32,261 nucleotides of DNA from Variovorax sp. WDL1 (GCF_001541225.1 NZ_LMTS01000041.1:7455-39715), one strand, 5' to 3'. Counted from the first letter of the stretch, positions 14,775-23,230 are shown. The notes: generated by a model not told the origin, from the sequence alone. Numbers and translations are program-made.

Positions 14775-15842
14775 ATGCGCCACTCGGACATCCCGCACGC
14801 CTCGCTCGCCCTGCTGCGCCGCGGCACGGCGATTCCCGCGCACCTGCTCTCGCTCGATGCCGGCCGGCGGCTGGACGAGCGCCGCCAGCGCGCGCTGAGC
14901 CGCTACTACCTCGACGCCGGCGCGGGCGGCATGGCTGTCGGCGTGCATTCGACCCAGTTCGCGATCCGCGAAGCCGGCCTCTACGCGTCCGTGCTCGAGC
15001 TCGCCATGCACGAGGCCCTGACCTGGGAGCCGCTGGATGGCCGCCGTCCTCTCTTCATGATCGCCGGCCTGGCCGGCCCGACCGCGCAGGCCAGGGCCGA
15101 AGCTGCCACCGCGCAGGCCCTGGGCTACCACGCCGGCCTGCTGAGTCTGGCCGCGATGAAGGGCGCCAGCGAGGACGCGCTGATCGACCACTGCGCCGCC
15201 GTGGCCGAGGTGATGCCGCTCGTGGGCTTCTACCTGCAGCCGGCCGTGGGCGGGCTCCACCTGCCGGCCAGCTTCTGGCGCCGTTTCGCCGCCATCGACA
15301 ACGTGGTCGCGATCAAGATCGCGCCCTTCAACCGCTACCGCACGCTCGACGTCGTGCGCGGCGTGGTCGAGGCCGGTGCCGAAAGCCGCGTGACGCTCTA
15401 CACGGGCAACGACGACCATATCGTGCTGGACCTGCTGACGCCCTTCGTCCTCATGCGCGAGGGCTTGCCCGTCACCGTGCGCATCAGGGGCGGCCTGCTG
15501 GGCCATTGGAGCGTAGGCACGCGGCGCGCGGTGCAGCTCCTCGCGCGCATCCATGAAGCCGTTGCCGCCGACGAGGTCCCGACGGACCTGCTGGCCCTCG
15601 ATGCACAGGTGACGGACTGCAACGCAGCCCTCTTCGACGTCGCCCACGACTTCCACGGCTGCATCGCCGGCTGCCACGAGGTGCTTCGGCGCCAGGGCCT
15701 GCTGGACGGCATCTGGTGCCTCGACCCGCAAGAGGGCCTGAGCCCGGGCCAGGCCGACGAGCTCACGCGGGTGCATGACACCTACCCCGAACTCCACGAC
15801 GACGCCTTCGTCGCCGCCCATCTCCCACGCTGGCTCGGCTAG
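14775..15842 (+). CDS. Dihydrodipicolinate synthase (DapA) superfamily protein
   Basis: 355 residues, class I aldolase TIM barrel. Tyr at about residue 153 (VGFYLQPAVGG, matching the YN.P region of the family) and the Schiff-base Lys at about 181 (VVAIKIAPFNRYRTLDV) are both present, as is VTLYTGNDDHIVLDLL on the later strand. Dihydrodipicolinate synthase itself is about 290 residues; this member is longer at both ends and is not the lysine-pathway enzyme. Superfamily members cleave or condense 2-keto acids. It starts 3 nt after the epimerase-like gene, and with DUF993 gives the cluster two distinct aldolase-type proteins. Substrate unknown. Confidence 0.88.
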   Translation: MRHSDIPHASLALLRRGTAIPAHLLSLDAGRRLDERRQRALSRYYLDAGAGGMAVGVHSTQFAIREAGLYASVLELAMHEALTWEPLDGRRPLFMIAGLAGPTAQARAEAATAQALGYHAGLLSLAAMKGASEDALIDHCAAVAEVMPLVGFYLQPAVGGLHLPASFWRRFAAIDNVVAIKIAPFNRYRTLDVVRGVVEAGAESRVTLYTGNDDHIVLDLLTPFVLMREGLPVTVRIRGGLLGHWSVGTRRAVQLLARIHEAVAADEVPTDLLALDAQVTDCNAALFDVAHDFHGCIAGCHEVLRRQGLLDGIWCLDPQEGLSPGQADELTRVHDTYPELHDDAFVAAHLPRWLG

Positions 15843-15886
15843 CACCAGGGCCTGTTTCCCAGTCCAACGCATCACAAGGAGACACT

Positions 15887-16897
15887 ATGCAGAAGCGCCA
15901 CTTGATCCGAAGCATCGCCCTCGCTGCCGCCCTCGCCGCGCTGGGTGCGCCCGCCCTCGCGCAGGAATGGAAGCCCTCGCGCCCGGTCACCATCATCGTG
16001 CCCTGGGCCGCCGGCGGCTCCACCGACCAGGTGACGCGCGTGACTGCGGCGGAGATCGAGAAGACCCTGGGCCAGAAGGTGGTGATCGTCAACCAGCCCG
16101 GCGCCTCGGGCTCGATCGGCAGCAAGAGCGCGCTCGACGCGCCCAAGGACGGCTATACCTGGACCGCCGGCGCGGCGCAGGACCTGGGCTCCTACGAGAC
16201 GCTGGGCATGCTCAAGACCAAGATCGCCGACTGGCACCTGTTCCTCAACGTCGCCAACGTGCAGGTCATCGGCGTCAACGCTGCCGCGCCCTACAAGAAC
16301 GCCAAGGAGCTGCTGGACGCGATGAAGGCCAAGCCGGGCCAGATCAGCGTCGCCACCGCAGGCGTGACCTCGGCCGGCCACAACGCGATGGAACTGATCG
16401 CCAAGAGCACGGGCGTCAAGTACCGGCACGTCACCTACGACGGCGGCAACCCGGCCGTCGTGGCCACCGTGGCCGGTGAGACCGAGGTCACCACGCAGCT
16501 CGCGGTCGAGCAGGCCGACATGATCCGAGGCAAGCGCATCCGCCCGCTGGCCACGGTGAGCGACAAGGCGCTGGAGCTGGAAGGCTTCGGCACCATCGAG
16601 CCCCTGTCCAAGACGCTGGAAGGCTTCAAGGCGCCGACCAACTACTTCGGCATCTTCATTCCCAAGGGCGTGCCCGACGAGGTGGTGAAGACGGTGGAGA
16701 AGATCTGGGTCGACAACATCGCCAAGAGCGAGGTGCTGAAGAAGTACGCCACCAGCCGCGGCGCCCTGTTCGCGCCGCTGCACGGCGCCGAGGCGCAGAC
16801 CGCGGTGACGCCGGCCATACAGGCCAACACCTGGCTGCTCTTCGACAGCGGCAAGGCCAAGGTCTCGCCGGAGACGCTGGGCATCGCGCGCCCATGA
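15887..16897 (+). CDS. tctC: Bug/TctC-type periplasmic receptor (second copy)
   Basis: Periplasmic substrate receptor of the tripartite tricarboxylate transporter, 336 residues. It has a signal peptide (KRHLIRSIALAAALAALGAPALAQ), the ligand loop TIIVPWAAGGSTDQVTR, and the second conserved loop ISVATAGVTSAGHNAMELIA. It differs clearly from the first copy and is followed with a 4-nt overlap by tctB, so this is the cognate receptor of the permease. Ribosome binding site AAGGAG lies 8 nt before the ATG. The ligand is likely a carboxylate; the gene order receptor-TctB-TctA is the usual one. Confidence 0.94.
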   Translation: MQKRHLIRSIALAAALAALGAPALAQEWKPSRPVTIIVPWAAGGSTDQVTRVTAAEIEKTLGQKVVIVNQPGASGSIGSKSALDAPKDGYTWTAGAAQDLGSYETLGMLKTKIADWHLFLNVANVQVIGVNAAAPYKNAKELLDAMKAKPGQISVATAGVTSAGHNAMELIAKSTGVKYRHVTYDGGNPAVVATVAGETEVTTQLAVEQADMIRGKRIRPLATVSDKALELEGFGTIEPLSKTLEGFKAPTNYFGIFIPKGVPDEVVKTVEKIWVDNIAKSEVLKKYATSRGALFAPLHGAEAQTAVTPAIQANTWLLFDSGKAKVSPETLGIARP

Positions 16898-17469
16898 CGG
16901 CCGAAGCTTCCGACCGCGACCACGCTGCGGCGGAGGCCGAGTCCGACGCGGCAGCCCAGGCGCGCAGGACTTCGCCGCGCTCGGACCTCCGGCAGGCCCT
17001 CGGCTGGATCGCTCTCGGCATCGCCACGATCGTCGGCTCCCTGCGCATGGACCGCCTCGAGAAGCAGGACATCAATCCGTACACCGTTCCGGGCTTGCTG
17101 CCCGGGTTCCTCGGCGGCGCGATCGTCCTGTTTGGCCTCCTGCTCGCATACCGCTCCTGGCGCCGCCTGACTGCCTCGCCGCAGCTCCGGAGTGCGCGCG
17201 CCGCAAGCCCGCGTGCGGAGTCCCTCCGGATCGCAACCGTGCTCGCGCTGTGCATCGGCTTCGCAGCCGGCCTCGTGGGCCACGGGCTGGCCTTCTGGCT
17301 TGCCACCGCCGTCTTCGTCACGGTGTCGATCGCCGTCCTGCAGTTCGCCGAACGCAGCGCACGGAACCAGCGCCTGCGCGGACTCGCCTTGGCGCTGACC
17401 GTCGGCCTGGCCACCGGCCTCACCATCACCTTCGTGTTCCAGGAACTGTTCCTGGTGCACCTGCCCTGA
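16894..17469 (+). CDS. tctB: TctB-family small permease subunit
   Basis: 191 residues with an acidic, polar N-terminus of about 35 residues and four hydrophobic helices (ALGWIALGIATIVGSLRM, VPGLLPGFLGGAIVLFGLLL, TVLALCIGFAAGLVGHGLAF, then LALTVGLATGLTITFVFQEL). It is the small, poorly conserved membrane subunit of TTT transporters, partner of TctA. The start overlaps the receptor stop in ATGA, showing translational coupling; tctA follows 15 nt later. The DKQDINPYTVPGLLPG-like segment (EKQDINPYTVPGLLPG) is the conserved part of the family. Confidence 0.9.
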   Translation: MTAEASDRDHAAAEAESDAAAQARRTSPRSDLRQALGWIALGIATIVGSLRMDRLEKQDINPYTVPGLLPGFLGGAIVLFGLLLAYRSWRRLTASPQLRSARAASPRAESLRIATVLALCIGFAAGLVGHGLAFWLATAVFVTVSIAVLQFAERSARNQRLRGLALALTVGLATGLTITFVFQELFLVHLP

Positions 17470-17484
17470 GACACAGGAGAGCGC

Positions 17485-19011
17485 ATGTTCGATGGCCTGA
17501 GGATGCTGGGGGAGTCGTACCTCGGCTTCCTGAATGTCTGGTCCCTCGCCTACGGCCTGGGCGGGGCCCTGCTCGGCATCATCGTCGGCGTGCTGCCCGG
17601 CCTGTCGGCCACGCTGTGCATTGCCCTGCTGACCACGCTCACGATCAAGCTAGCGCCCAACGACGCGATCCTGATCCTGATCTGCGCCTATGTCGGGACG
17701 ATCTACGGCGGCAGCCGCACCGCCATTCTGCTCAACATCCCGGGCACCGCCGCCAATGCGGCCTCCTGCGCCGACGGCTACGCGCTCGCGCGCAAAGGCG
17801 AAGCCGGGCGCGCCATCGGCATCGCGACCTCGGGCGCCTTCACGGGAACGCTGTTCGGCGTGCTGTGCCTCGCCATGTTCACCCCGGCATTGGCGGAGAT
17901 CGCGCTGTCCTTCGGCGCCTTCGAGTTCTTCTGGCTCGCGCTCTTCGGCGTCGCCATGTCCGGCAGCATCGTCGGCGAGGACCCGCTCAAGGGCTGGCTC
18001 ATGGGCTGCCTCGGCCTGCTGGTCGCCCAGATCGGCCAGGAAGGCCTCTATGCGTACGACCGCTTCACCTTCGGATGGGACGAGCTCTCCGGCGGGATCG
18101 CGCTGATCCCGGCGCTGATCGGTGCCTTCGGCTTCGCCGAGGTGCTGACCTCGCTGGCCGACCCCATCGAGCGCAAGATCATCAACTTGCGCGATTCCGT
18201 ACTGCCTCGATTCCGGGAAGTCGTCAGATACTGGCGCACCGTGCTGCGCTCGGGGGTCATCGGCGTGGTGACGGGCATCCTGCCAGGCGTCGGTGAGGAC
18301 TCCGGCGCCTGGATGTCCTACGCGGCCGCCAAGGCGGCGAGCAGCGAGCGCGAGCAGTTCGGCAAGGGTTCGATCGATGGCCTGATGGCGGCAGAGACCG
18401 GCGACATGTCGGCCATTCCTGGCGGCATCATCCCGGCGCTGGCGCTCGGCATCCCTGGCTCGGCCCCCTCTGCGGTGCTGATGGCGGCCATGATCATCCA
18501 CGGTATCCAGCCGGGCCCGATGCTCATGATCAAGACGCCGCATTTCATCTACGACGTCGTGGCAATGACCACGCTGGCCACCTTCAGCATTCTTTTCTTC
18601 GGCCTGTTCCTGGTGCGGCCGCTGATGCTTGTGCTGCGCGTCAGGCGCTCCGTGCTCATGCCCATCGTCTTCGTGCTGTGCACGGTAGGCGCGTACGCCA
18701 TCGCGTCGCGCCTGTTCGACGTCTACGCGATGCTTGCGATCGGTGTCGTGGCCTTCTTCCTGCGCCGCCGCGGCTATGAGATGGCGCCCTTCGTACTCGG
18801 ACTGGTGCTCGGCGACCTGCTGGACAAGAGCCTGCGGCGTGGCCTGGTGCTGTCCGACGGCGACCTCGCTCCCTTCTTCACGCGCCCGATCTGCGCGGTG
18901 CTGGCAGCAGTCACCATCCTGACGATGCTGGTGTACATCCCTGCGGTGAATGTGCGCGTGCGACGGGCTTGGAGCGGTGCCAAGCGCTTCGTGTTCCACC
19001 GCAGTGCCTGA
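17485..19011 (+). CDS. tctA: TctA-family large permease subunit
   Basis: 508 residues, about twelve hydrophobic segments. It carries the TctA glycine-rich signatures: GGALLGIIVGVLPGLSATLC near the N-terminus with YVGTIYGGSRTAILLNIPGT, and the symmetry-related GVVTGILPGVGEDSGAWMSY with PGGIIPALALGIPGSAPSAV. TctA imports the substrate by a secondary, cation-coupled mechanism together with TctB and the periplasmic receptor. ATG 17485 has ACAGGAGAG upstream. It is encoded between the receptor pair and the isomerase genes, so import and breakdown are co-transcribed. Substrate is inferred to be an organic acid from the family. Confidence 0.96.
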   Translation: MFDGLRMLGESYLGFLNVWSLAYGLGGALLGIIVGVLPGLSATLCIALLTTLTIKLAPNDAILILICAYVGTIYGGSRTAILLNIPGTAANAASCADGYALARKGEAGRAIGIATSGAFTGTLFGVLCLAMFTPALAEIALSFGAFEFFWLALFGVAMSGSIVGEDPLKGWLMGCLGLLVAQIGQEGLYAYDRFTFGWDELSGGIALIPALIGAFGFAEVLTSLADPIERKIINLRDSVLPRFREVVRYWRTVLRSGVIGVVTGILPGVGEDSGAWMSYAAAKAASSEREQFGKGSIDGLMAAETGDMSAIPGGIIPALALGIPGSAPSAVLMAAMIIHGIQPGPMLMIKTPHFIYDVVAMTTLATFSILFFGLFLVRPLMLVLRVRRSVLMPIVFVLCTVGAYAIASRLFDVYAMLAIGVVAFFLRRRGYEMAPFVLGLVLGDLLDKSLRRGLVLSDGDLAPFFTRPICAVLAAVTILTMLVYIPAVNVRVRRAWSGAKRFVFHRSA

Positions 19012-19031
19012 GAAGCCGAGGACGCCGGCCC

Positions 19032-19880
19032 ATGCAATTTGCGCTCTGCAACGAAGTGCTGAAGGAACTGCCCTTCCCCGAGCAATGCCGGGTCGCCGCC
19101 GCGCTGGGCTACGACGGCCTGGAGGTGGCCCCCTTCACACTGTGCGCCGATCCGATGGATCTCAGCGATGCGCAGGCGCGCGAGTTCGGCCGCATGGCAC
19201 TTGAGCACGGCCTCGAGATCAGCGGCCTGCACTGGCTGCTGGTCGCGCCGGCAGGCCTCTCGATCGTGAGCGCCGACGCTGCACTGCGCCAGCGCAGCAC
19301 GGCGGTGATGCAGCGCCTGGTCGAGCTCTGCGCGCTGATGGGCGGGCGCTACCTGGTGCACGGCTCGCCGAAGCAGCGCTCGGTGCCGCCAGGCGAGACC
19401 CGCGCGGCAGCGTTGGAGCGCGCGCGCGAATGCCTGGCCGCGGCGGCACAGACCGCGCAACAATGCGGCGTGATCTATTGCATCGAGCCGCTCTCCACCG
19501 CCGAGACCGACCTCCTCAACACAGTGGAAGAGGCCGTCGAACTGGTGCAGGCCATCGGTTCGCCGGCCTTCAGGACCATGATCGACTGCAGCGCCGCCGG
19601 CCAGATGGAGCGCGAGGACATTCCCGCGCTCATGCGCCGATGGATGCCCACCGGATACATCGCCCATGTCCAGGTCAATGATCCCAATCGGCGGGGCCCC
19701 GGCCAGGGCGACATGCGCTTCGCCCCCATCCTGGCAGCGCTCCATGAAATGAAGTCAGCCGGGCACTATCCGGGCATCGTCGCCGTGGAGCCCTTCGACT
19801 ATGTGCCCGACGGCGTGGGTTCGGCGGCGTGGGCCATCGGCTACCTGCGCGGACTCGAGGAGGCTTCAGGGCATGCATGA
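19032..19880 (+). CDS. Sugar phosphate isomerase/epimerase-like TIM barrel (AP endonuclease 2 fold), first
   Basis: 282 residues of the xylose-isomerase-like/AP endonuclease 2 superfamily. Metal-binding positions are visible in CIEPLSTAETDLLN, MIDCSAAGQMEREDI, IAHVQVNDPNRRGPGQGDM and VAVEPFDYVPDG (Glu, Asp, His/Asp, Glu). Members isomerise or epimerise keto-sugars, or perform beta-elimination on 3-keto-glycosides. ATG 19032 is chosen; an upstream in-frame start would overlap tctA. The 3' end overlaps the next gene by 8 nt. With the second isomerase (21342-22220) the cluster has two such enzymes that are only distantly alike. Confidence 0.88.
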   Translation: MQFALCNEVLKELPFPEQCRVAAALGYDGLEVAPFTLCADPMDLSDAQAREFGRMALEHGLEISGLHWLLVAPAGLSIVSADAALRQRSTAVMQRLVELCALMGGRYLVHGSPKQRSVPPGETRAAALERARECLAAAAQTAQQCGVIYCIEPLSTAETDLLNTVEEAVELVQAIGSPAFRTMIDCSAAGQMEREDIPALMRRWMPTGYIAHVQVNDPNRRGPGQGDMRFAPILAALHEMKSAGHYPGIVAVEPFDYVPDGVGSAAWAIGYLRGLEEASGHA

Positions 19881-21297
19881 CGCGCCGCGCTTTGCCGTCC
19901 GCGAGATCGCCTTGTTCGAGAGGCCGGTGGTGCTGCGCCTGCCCTTCCGCTTCGGCGTGGTCACGCTGACTGAATGCCCGCAGGCTTTCGCGCGCGTTCG
20001 CATCGAGTTTGCCGATGGGTCGAGCGCCTGGGGCGCCGCCGCGGAGCTGATGGCGCCGAAGTGGTTCGACAAGAACCTCGCGCTCAGCAACCAGGACAAC
20101 TTCGACCAGCTGCGCCGCGTCACCACGCTGGCGCGGCAAGCCTACCTGAGCGACGCCGCGCCCGCGACCGCCTTCGGCCACTTTGCGCGGCACCACGATG
20201 CGCACCGTGTGGCGGCCGCAGGCCTCGGCTACAACCCCCTGCTCGCAAGCTACGGACCCGCGCTGCTCGACCGGGCGATTCTCGATGCGCTGTGCCGCGG
20301 GCTGCAGGCGTCCTTCTACGCCGCCATGCGCAGCAATGTCGCGGGCATCGGACCGGGCCGGCCCGAGTTCGACGGGCTGGGGATGGACGCCTTCCTGGCA
20401 GGCCTGGCTCCCGCAGCAAGCATCGAGGCGCGCCACACGGTCGGCATGCTCGACGCGATCACCGCGGCGGACCTGAAGCAACCCGTGGCCGATGGCCTGC
20501 CGGAGACGCTCGAGGAGGTGGTGCGCGTGTACGGCCACCGCTACTTCAAGCTCAAGGTGGGCGGCGACATCGCGTCGGACCTGGAGCGCCTGCGCGCCAT
20601 CGAGGACGTGCTGGACCGCATGGGCGGGCCCTACTTCGTCTCGCTCGACGGCAACGAGCAATACGCCGACGCTGCCGGCATCGCGGAGCTGATGGCGCGC
20701 ATGCGCGAAACGCCCTCGCTGGCGCGCCTGTATGCGTCGATCCTCTTCGTCGAACAGCCGATCGCGCGCAGTTTCGCGCTCGAGCGCGACCTTCGCGACG
20801 TGCGCAGCGCAAGCATCGGAAAGCCGGTGATCATCGACGAGTCGGATGGCGAGCTCGACAGCTTCGTGCAGGCGCGCGCGCGCGGCTACGCGGGCGTGTC
20901 CTCGAAGACCTGCAAGGGCTTCTACAAGTCGCTGCTCAACGCGGCGCGCTGCGCTAAGTGGAATTCGGAACAGCAGCAGACGCGCTATTTCATGTCTGCC
21001 GAAGACCTGACCACGCAGGCCGGCCTGGCCGTGCAGCAGGACCTGGCGCTGGTCAGCCTGCTGGGCATCGCCCACGTCGAGCGCAATGGCCATCACTACG
21101 TCAATGGCATGGCCGCGCTGCCGCTCGCGGAGCAGCAGGCCTTCCTCGAGGCGCACGGCGATCTCTACGAGCGTTCGCACGGCGCGGTGCGCCTGCGCAT
21201 CCGCGACGGGCGCATCCGGCTCGGATCGCTGGATTGCGTCGGCTTCGCGAGCGCGGCCATGCCCGATTTCGATGCAATGCAGCCGATGGCTGGCTGA
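19873..21297 (+). CDS. Enolase-superfamily protein (mandelate racemase/muconate-like)
   Basis: 474 residues. C-terminal barrel residues of the superfamily are present: KxK in HRYFKLKVGGD, Asp in SLDGNEQYAD, Glu in LFVEQPIARS, and the IIDESDGEL segment; these bind Mg and abstract the alpha proton of a carboxylate. The N-terminal capping domain is recognisable (LRLPFRFGVVTLTECPQAFARV) but the protein is about 80-100 residues longer than typical sugar acid dehydratases, with an extended segment at 100-200. It overlaps the isomerase gene before it by 8 nt. Dehydration or racemisation of a sugar-acid-like compound is the likely reaction, consistent with carboxylate import by TctABC. Confidence 0.85.
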   Translation: MHDAPRFAVREIALFERPVVLRLPFRFGVVTLTECPQAFARVRIEFADGSSAWGAAAELMAPKWFDKNLALSNQDNFDQLRRVTTLARQAYLSDAAPATAFGHFARHHDAHRVAAAGLGYNPLLASYGPALLDRAILDALCRGLQASFYAAMRSNVAGIGPGRPEFDGLGMDAFLAGLAPAASIEARHTVGMLDAITAADLKQPVADGLPETLEEVVRVYGHRYFKLKVGGDIASDLERLRAIEDVLDRMGGPYFVSLDGNEQYADAAGIAELMARMRETPSLARLYASILFVEQPIARSFALERDLRDVRSASIGKPVIIDESDGELDSFVQARARGYAGVSSKTCKGFYKSLLNAARCAKWNSEQQQTRYFMSAEDLTTQAGLAVQQDLALVSLLGIAHVERNGHHYVNGMAALPLAEQQAFLEAHGDLYERSHGAVRLRIRDGRIRLGSLDCVGFASAAMPDFDAMQPMAG

Positions 21298-21341
21298 GCC
21301 CCTTCCTTCGCCTTTTTCGTACTCCCTCTACACCCCGTTCC

Positions 21342-22220
21342 ATGCGCGATTTCACCCAAGGCCACGAGTGGCTCTCCATCAACACCGCCACCATCCGCAA
21401 GCAGCAAGGCGCCGAGGTGCCGCTGGACCGCCTCATCGACCAGTGCGCAGCGCAGGGCATCCGCGCCATCAGCCCCTGGCGCGACCAGGTCGCCGCGGTC
21501 GGCCTCGAGCGCATCGGCAAGCAATTGCGCGCCCACGGCATCGGCCTCTCGGGCTACTGCCGCGGCGGCTTCTTCCCGGCACCCGATGCCGCAGGACTGA
21601 AGGCGGCGCTGGAGGACAACCGCCGCGCCATCGACGAAGCCAAGACGCTCGACGCGCCCTGCCTCGTGCTGGTGGTCGGCGCCCTGCCCGGCGCGCTCGA
21701 AGGCCGGGTGCACTACAAGGACATCGGCCGCGCGCGCGGCGAGGTGCGCGACGGCATCGCCGCTTCGCTCGAATACGCGCGCGAGGTCGGCATGCCGCTC
21801 GCGATCGAGCCGCTGCATCCCATGCAGGCGGCCGATCGTGCCTGCATCAACACGCTCGAGCAGGCGCTGGACCTGTGCGACGTGCTGGATGCGCAGCGTT
21901 CGGGCATGCTGGGCGTGGCACTCGACATCTACCACGTGTGGTGGGACCCGAAGCTGCAGCAGCAGATCGCGCGTGCGGGCAGGGAGCGCCTGCTGGCTTA
22001 CCACGTGTGCGACTGGCTCACGCCCACGCGCGACCTGCTGAACGACCGCGGCATGATGGGCGACGGCGTGGTCGAGCTGCGCAAGATCCGCGGCTGGGTC
22101 GAGGCTGCGGGCTTCACCGGCTTCAGCGAGGTCGAGATCTTCTCCGCGCTCGACTGGTGGCAGCGGCCGGGTGAGGAAACGCTGGCCACCTGCATCGAGC
22201 GCCACCGCAACGTGGTCTGA
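21342..22220 (+). CDS. Sugar phosphate isomerase/epimerase-like TIM barrel, second
   Basis: 292 residues of the same superfamily as the product of 19032-19880 but different in sequence. Metal and catalytic positions appear in MPLAIEPLHPMQAADRACIN, GVALDIYHVWWDPKL, AYHVCDWLTPTRDLL and FSEVEIFSALDWW. The His and Asp of DIYHVWWD and the HVCDW motif are typical. The 44-nt gap before it is the longest within the second half of the cluster, but no promoter is evident, and it is the last gene of the run. It may catalyse a separate isomerisation or elimination step in the same pathway. Confidence 0.87.
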   Translation: MRDFTQGHEWLSINTATIRKQQGAEVPLDRLIDQCAAQGIRAISPWRDQVAAVGLERIGKQLRAHGIGLSGYCRGGFFPAPDAAGLKAALEDNRRAIDEAKTLDAPCLVLVVGALPGALEGRVHYKDIGRARGEVRDGIAASLEYAREVGMPLAIEPLHPMQAADRACINTLEQALDLCDVLDAQRSGMLGVALDIYHVWWDPKLQQQIARAGRERLLAYHVCDWLTPTRDLLNDRGMMGDGVVELRKIRGWVEAAGFTGFSEVEIFSALDWWQRPGEETLATCIERHRNVV

Positions 22221-22365
22221 GTCCAGAGCGATCAAGAGCCGCACGGCCGCTGCGAAGGTACTCCAGCAACCCGGTTGTGCTGCAATTCGCCGCATCGCAA
22301 GCGGAAGCCCCGCGTGCCACGAGGGGTCTGCCACCCGCGCGACAACGCCGGTGCCGCGGCAGTCC

Positions 22366-22371
22366 TAGAAT
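22366..22371 (+). promoter_or_regulatory. Probable -10 box for ribH
   Basis: TAGAAT in GTCCTAGAATCGCC, 33 nt before the aptamer. No good -35 is seen at 16-18 nt upstream. The rest of 22221-22403 shows no gene. Confidence 0.45.
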
Positions 22372-22403
22372 CGCCGGGCCGCCGCGCGACAGTGCAGCGG
22401 CAA

Positions 22404-22597
22404 AGCGTTCTCAGGGCGGGGTGGAATTCCCCACCGGCGGTGATGGCGACCTGTTCGCACGAGCCCGCGAGCGCCCGCGGCGCGCCACGCGCCGCGGGGT
22501 CAGCAGACCTGGTGAGATCCCGGGGCCGACGGTTCAGGACTTGTGTTGCCGTCATTTGCGGCAAGACAAGACCTCATAGTCCGGATGAAAGAGAGCG
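22404..22597 (+). ncRNA. FMN riboswitch (RFN element)
   Basis: All conserved blocks of the FMN aptamer are present in order: GTTCTCAGGGCGGGGTG, GAATTCCCCACCGGCGGTGA, AGCCCGCGAGCGC, GGTCAGCAGACCTGGTGAGA, GGGGCCGACGGTT and AGTCCGGATGAAAGAGAG. The variable arm at 22474-22498 is an 11-bp GC helix (CCCGCGGCGCG with CGCGCCGCGGG). Between CCGACGGT and AGTCCGGATG lies an extra imperfect stem of 14 pairs (22536-22574). It lies upstream of the lumazine synthase gene, so FMN is expected to lower its expression. Downstream, GCGCAT/ATGCGC (22617-22632) and a weak CCTT..AAGG pairing at the ribosome binding site are candidates for the expression platform; no terminator T run is seen, which favours translational control. 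Confidence 0.95.
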
Positions 22598-22689
22598 CGG
22601 TTCCGTCGCCGGGCGGGCGCATCCCCATGCGCCTGGCTGCAGCGGTCCCGTGCGCCCTGATTCAGGCAACCCTTCTTCAAAGGCAAACC

Positions 22690-23202
22690 ATGAGTCAGAT
22701 CAACGACCTTCCCCTCTCCGCCGTCGGCACGCCCGGCAACTCGCGCGGCCGGCGCATTGCCTTCGTGCAGGCCCAGTGGCATTCCGACATCGTCCACCAG
22801 GCGCGCGACGCCTTCCTCGAAGAGATGGAGCGCCAGGGCGTGCCGCGCGCCGACATCGACATCTTCGACGTACCCGGTGCGTTCGAGATCCCGCTGCATG
22901 CCAAGCGGCTGGCCCGCTCCGGGCGCTATGCGGGCATCGTCGGCTGCGCGCTGGTGGTGGACGGCGGTATCTACCGCCACGAATTCGTCGCCAGCACGGT
23001 GGTCAATTCGCTGATGACGGTGCAGCTGGAAACCGACGTGCCCGTCTTCTCGGCGGTGCTCACGCCGCACCACTTCCACGAACATGTGGAGCACCGCAAG
23101 TACTTCCACCGCCACTTCGCGGTCAAGGGCACCGAGGTGGCCGAGGCGTGCGTGAAGACGCTGGAGGCGCTGAAGCGCGTCGATGCGCTGATGGCCGCCT
23201 GA
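22690..23202 (+). CDS. ribH: 6,7-dimethyl-8-ribityllumazine synthase, RibH2 type
   Basis: Catalyses the last-but-one step of riboflavin synthesis. The 170-residue product resembles the RibH2 class known from Brucella and Mesorhizobium, not the common RibH1: FVQAQWHSDIVHQARDAF (substrate Trp), DIDIFDVPGAFEIPLHAKRL, VVDGGIYRHEFVASTVV, and VPVFSAVLTPHHFHEH with the active-site His. ATG 22690 has AAAGG 6 nt upstream; longer in-frame starts would run into the riboswitch. It is the only riboflavin gene here and stands alone under the FMN riboswitch, so it is probably a second, conditionally used copy beside a housekeeping rib operon elsewhere. Confidence 0.93.
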   Translation: MSQINDLPLSAVGTPGNSRGRRIAFVQAQWHSDIVHQARDAFLEEMERQGVPRADIDIFDVPGAFEIPLHAKRLARSGRYAGIVGCALVVDGGIYRHEFVASTVVNSLMTVQLETDVPVFSAVLTPHHFHEHVEHRKYFHRHFAVKGTEVAEACVKTLEALKRVDALMAA

Positions 23203-23215
23203 AGACGGTCTCAAC

Positions 23216-23230
23216 AAGGGCGTGGCCCTT
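23216..23230 (+). terminator. Weak hairpin after ribH
   Basis: AAGGGC (23216-23221), GTG, GCCCTT (23225-23230), beginning 14 nt after the ribH stop. Only a short T stretch follows, so termination is uncertain. Confidence 0.35.

Noticed and set aside
13950..15875. 641-codon minus-strand frame
   Set aside because: Antisense of the SDR and DapA-like genes; no ribosome binding site, no recognisable domains.
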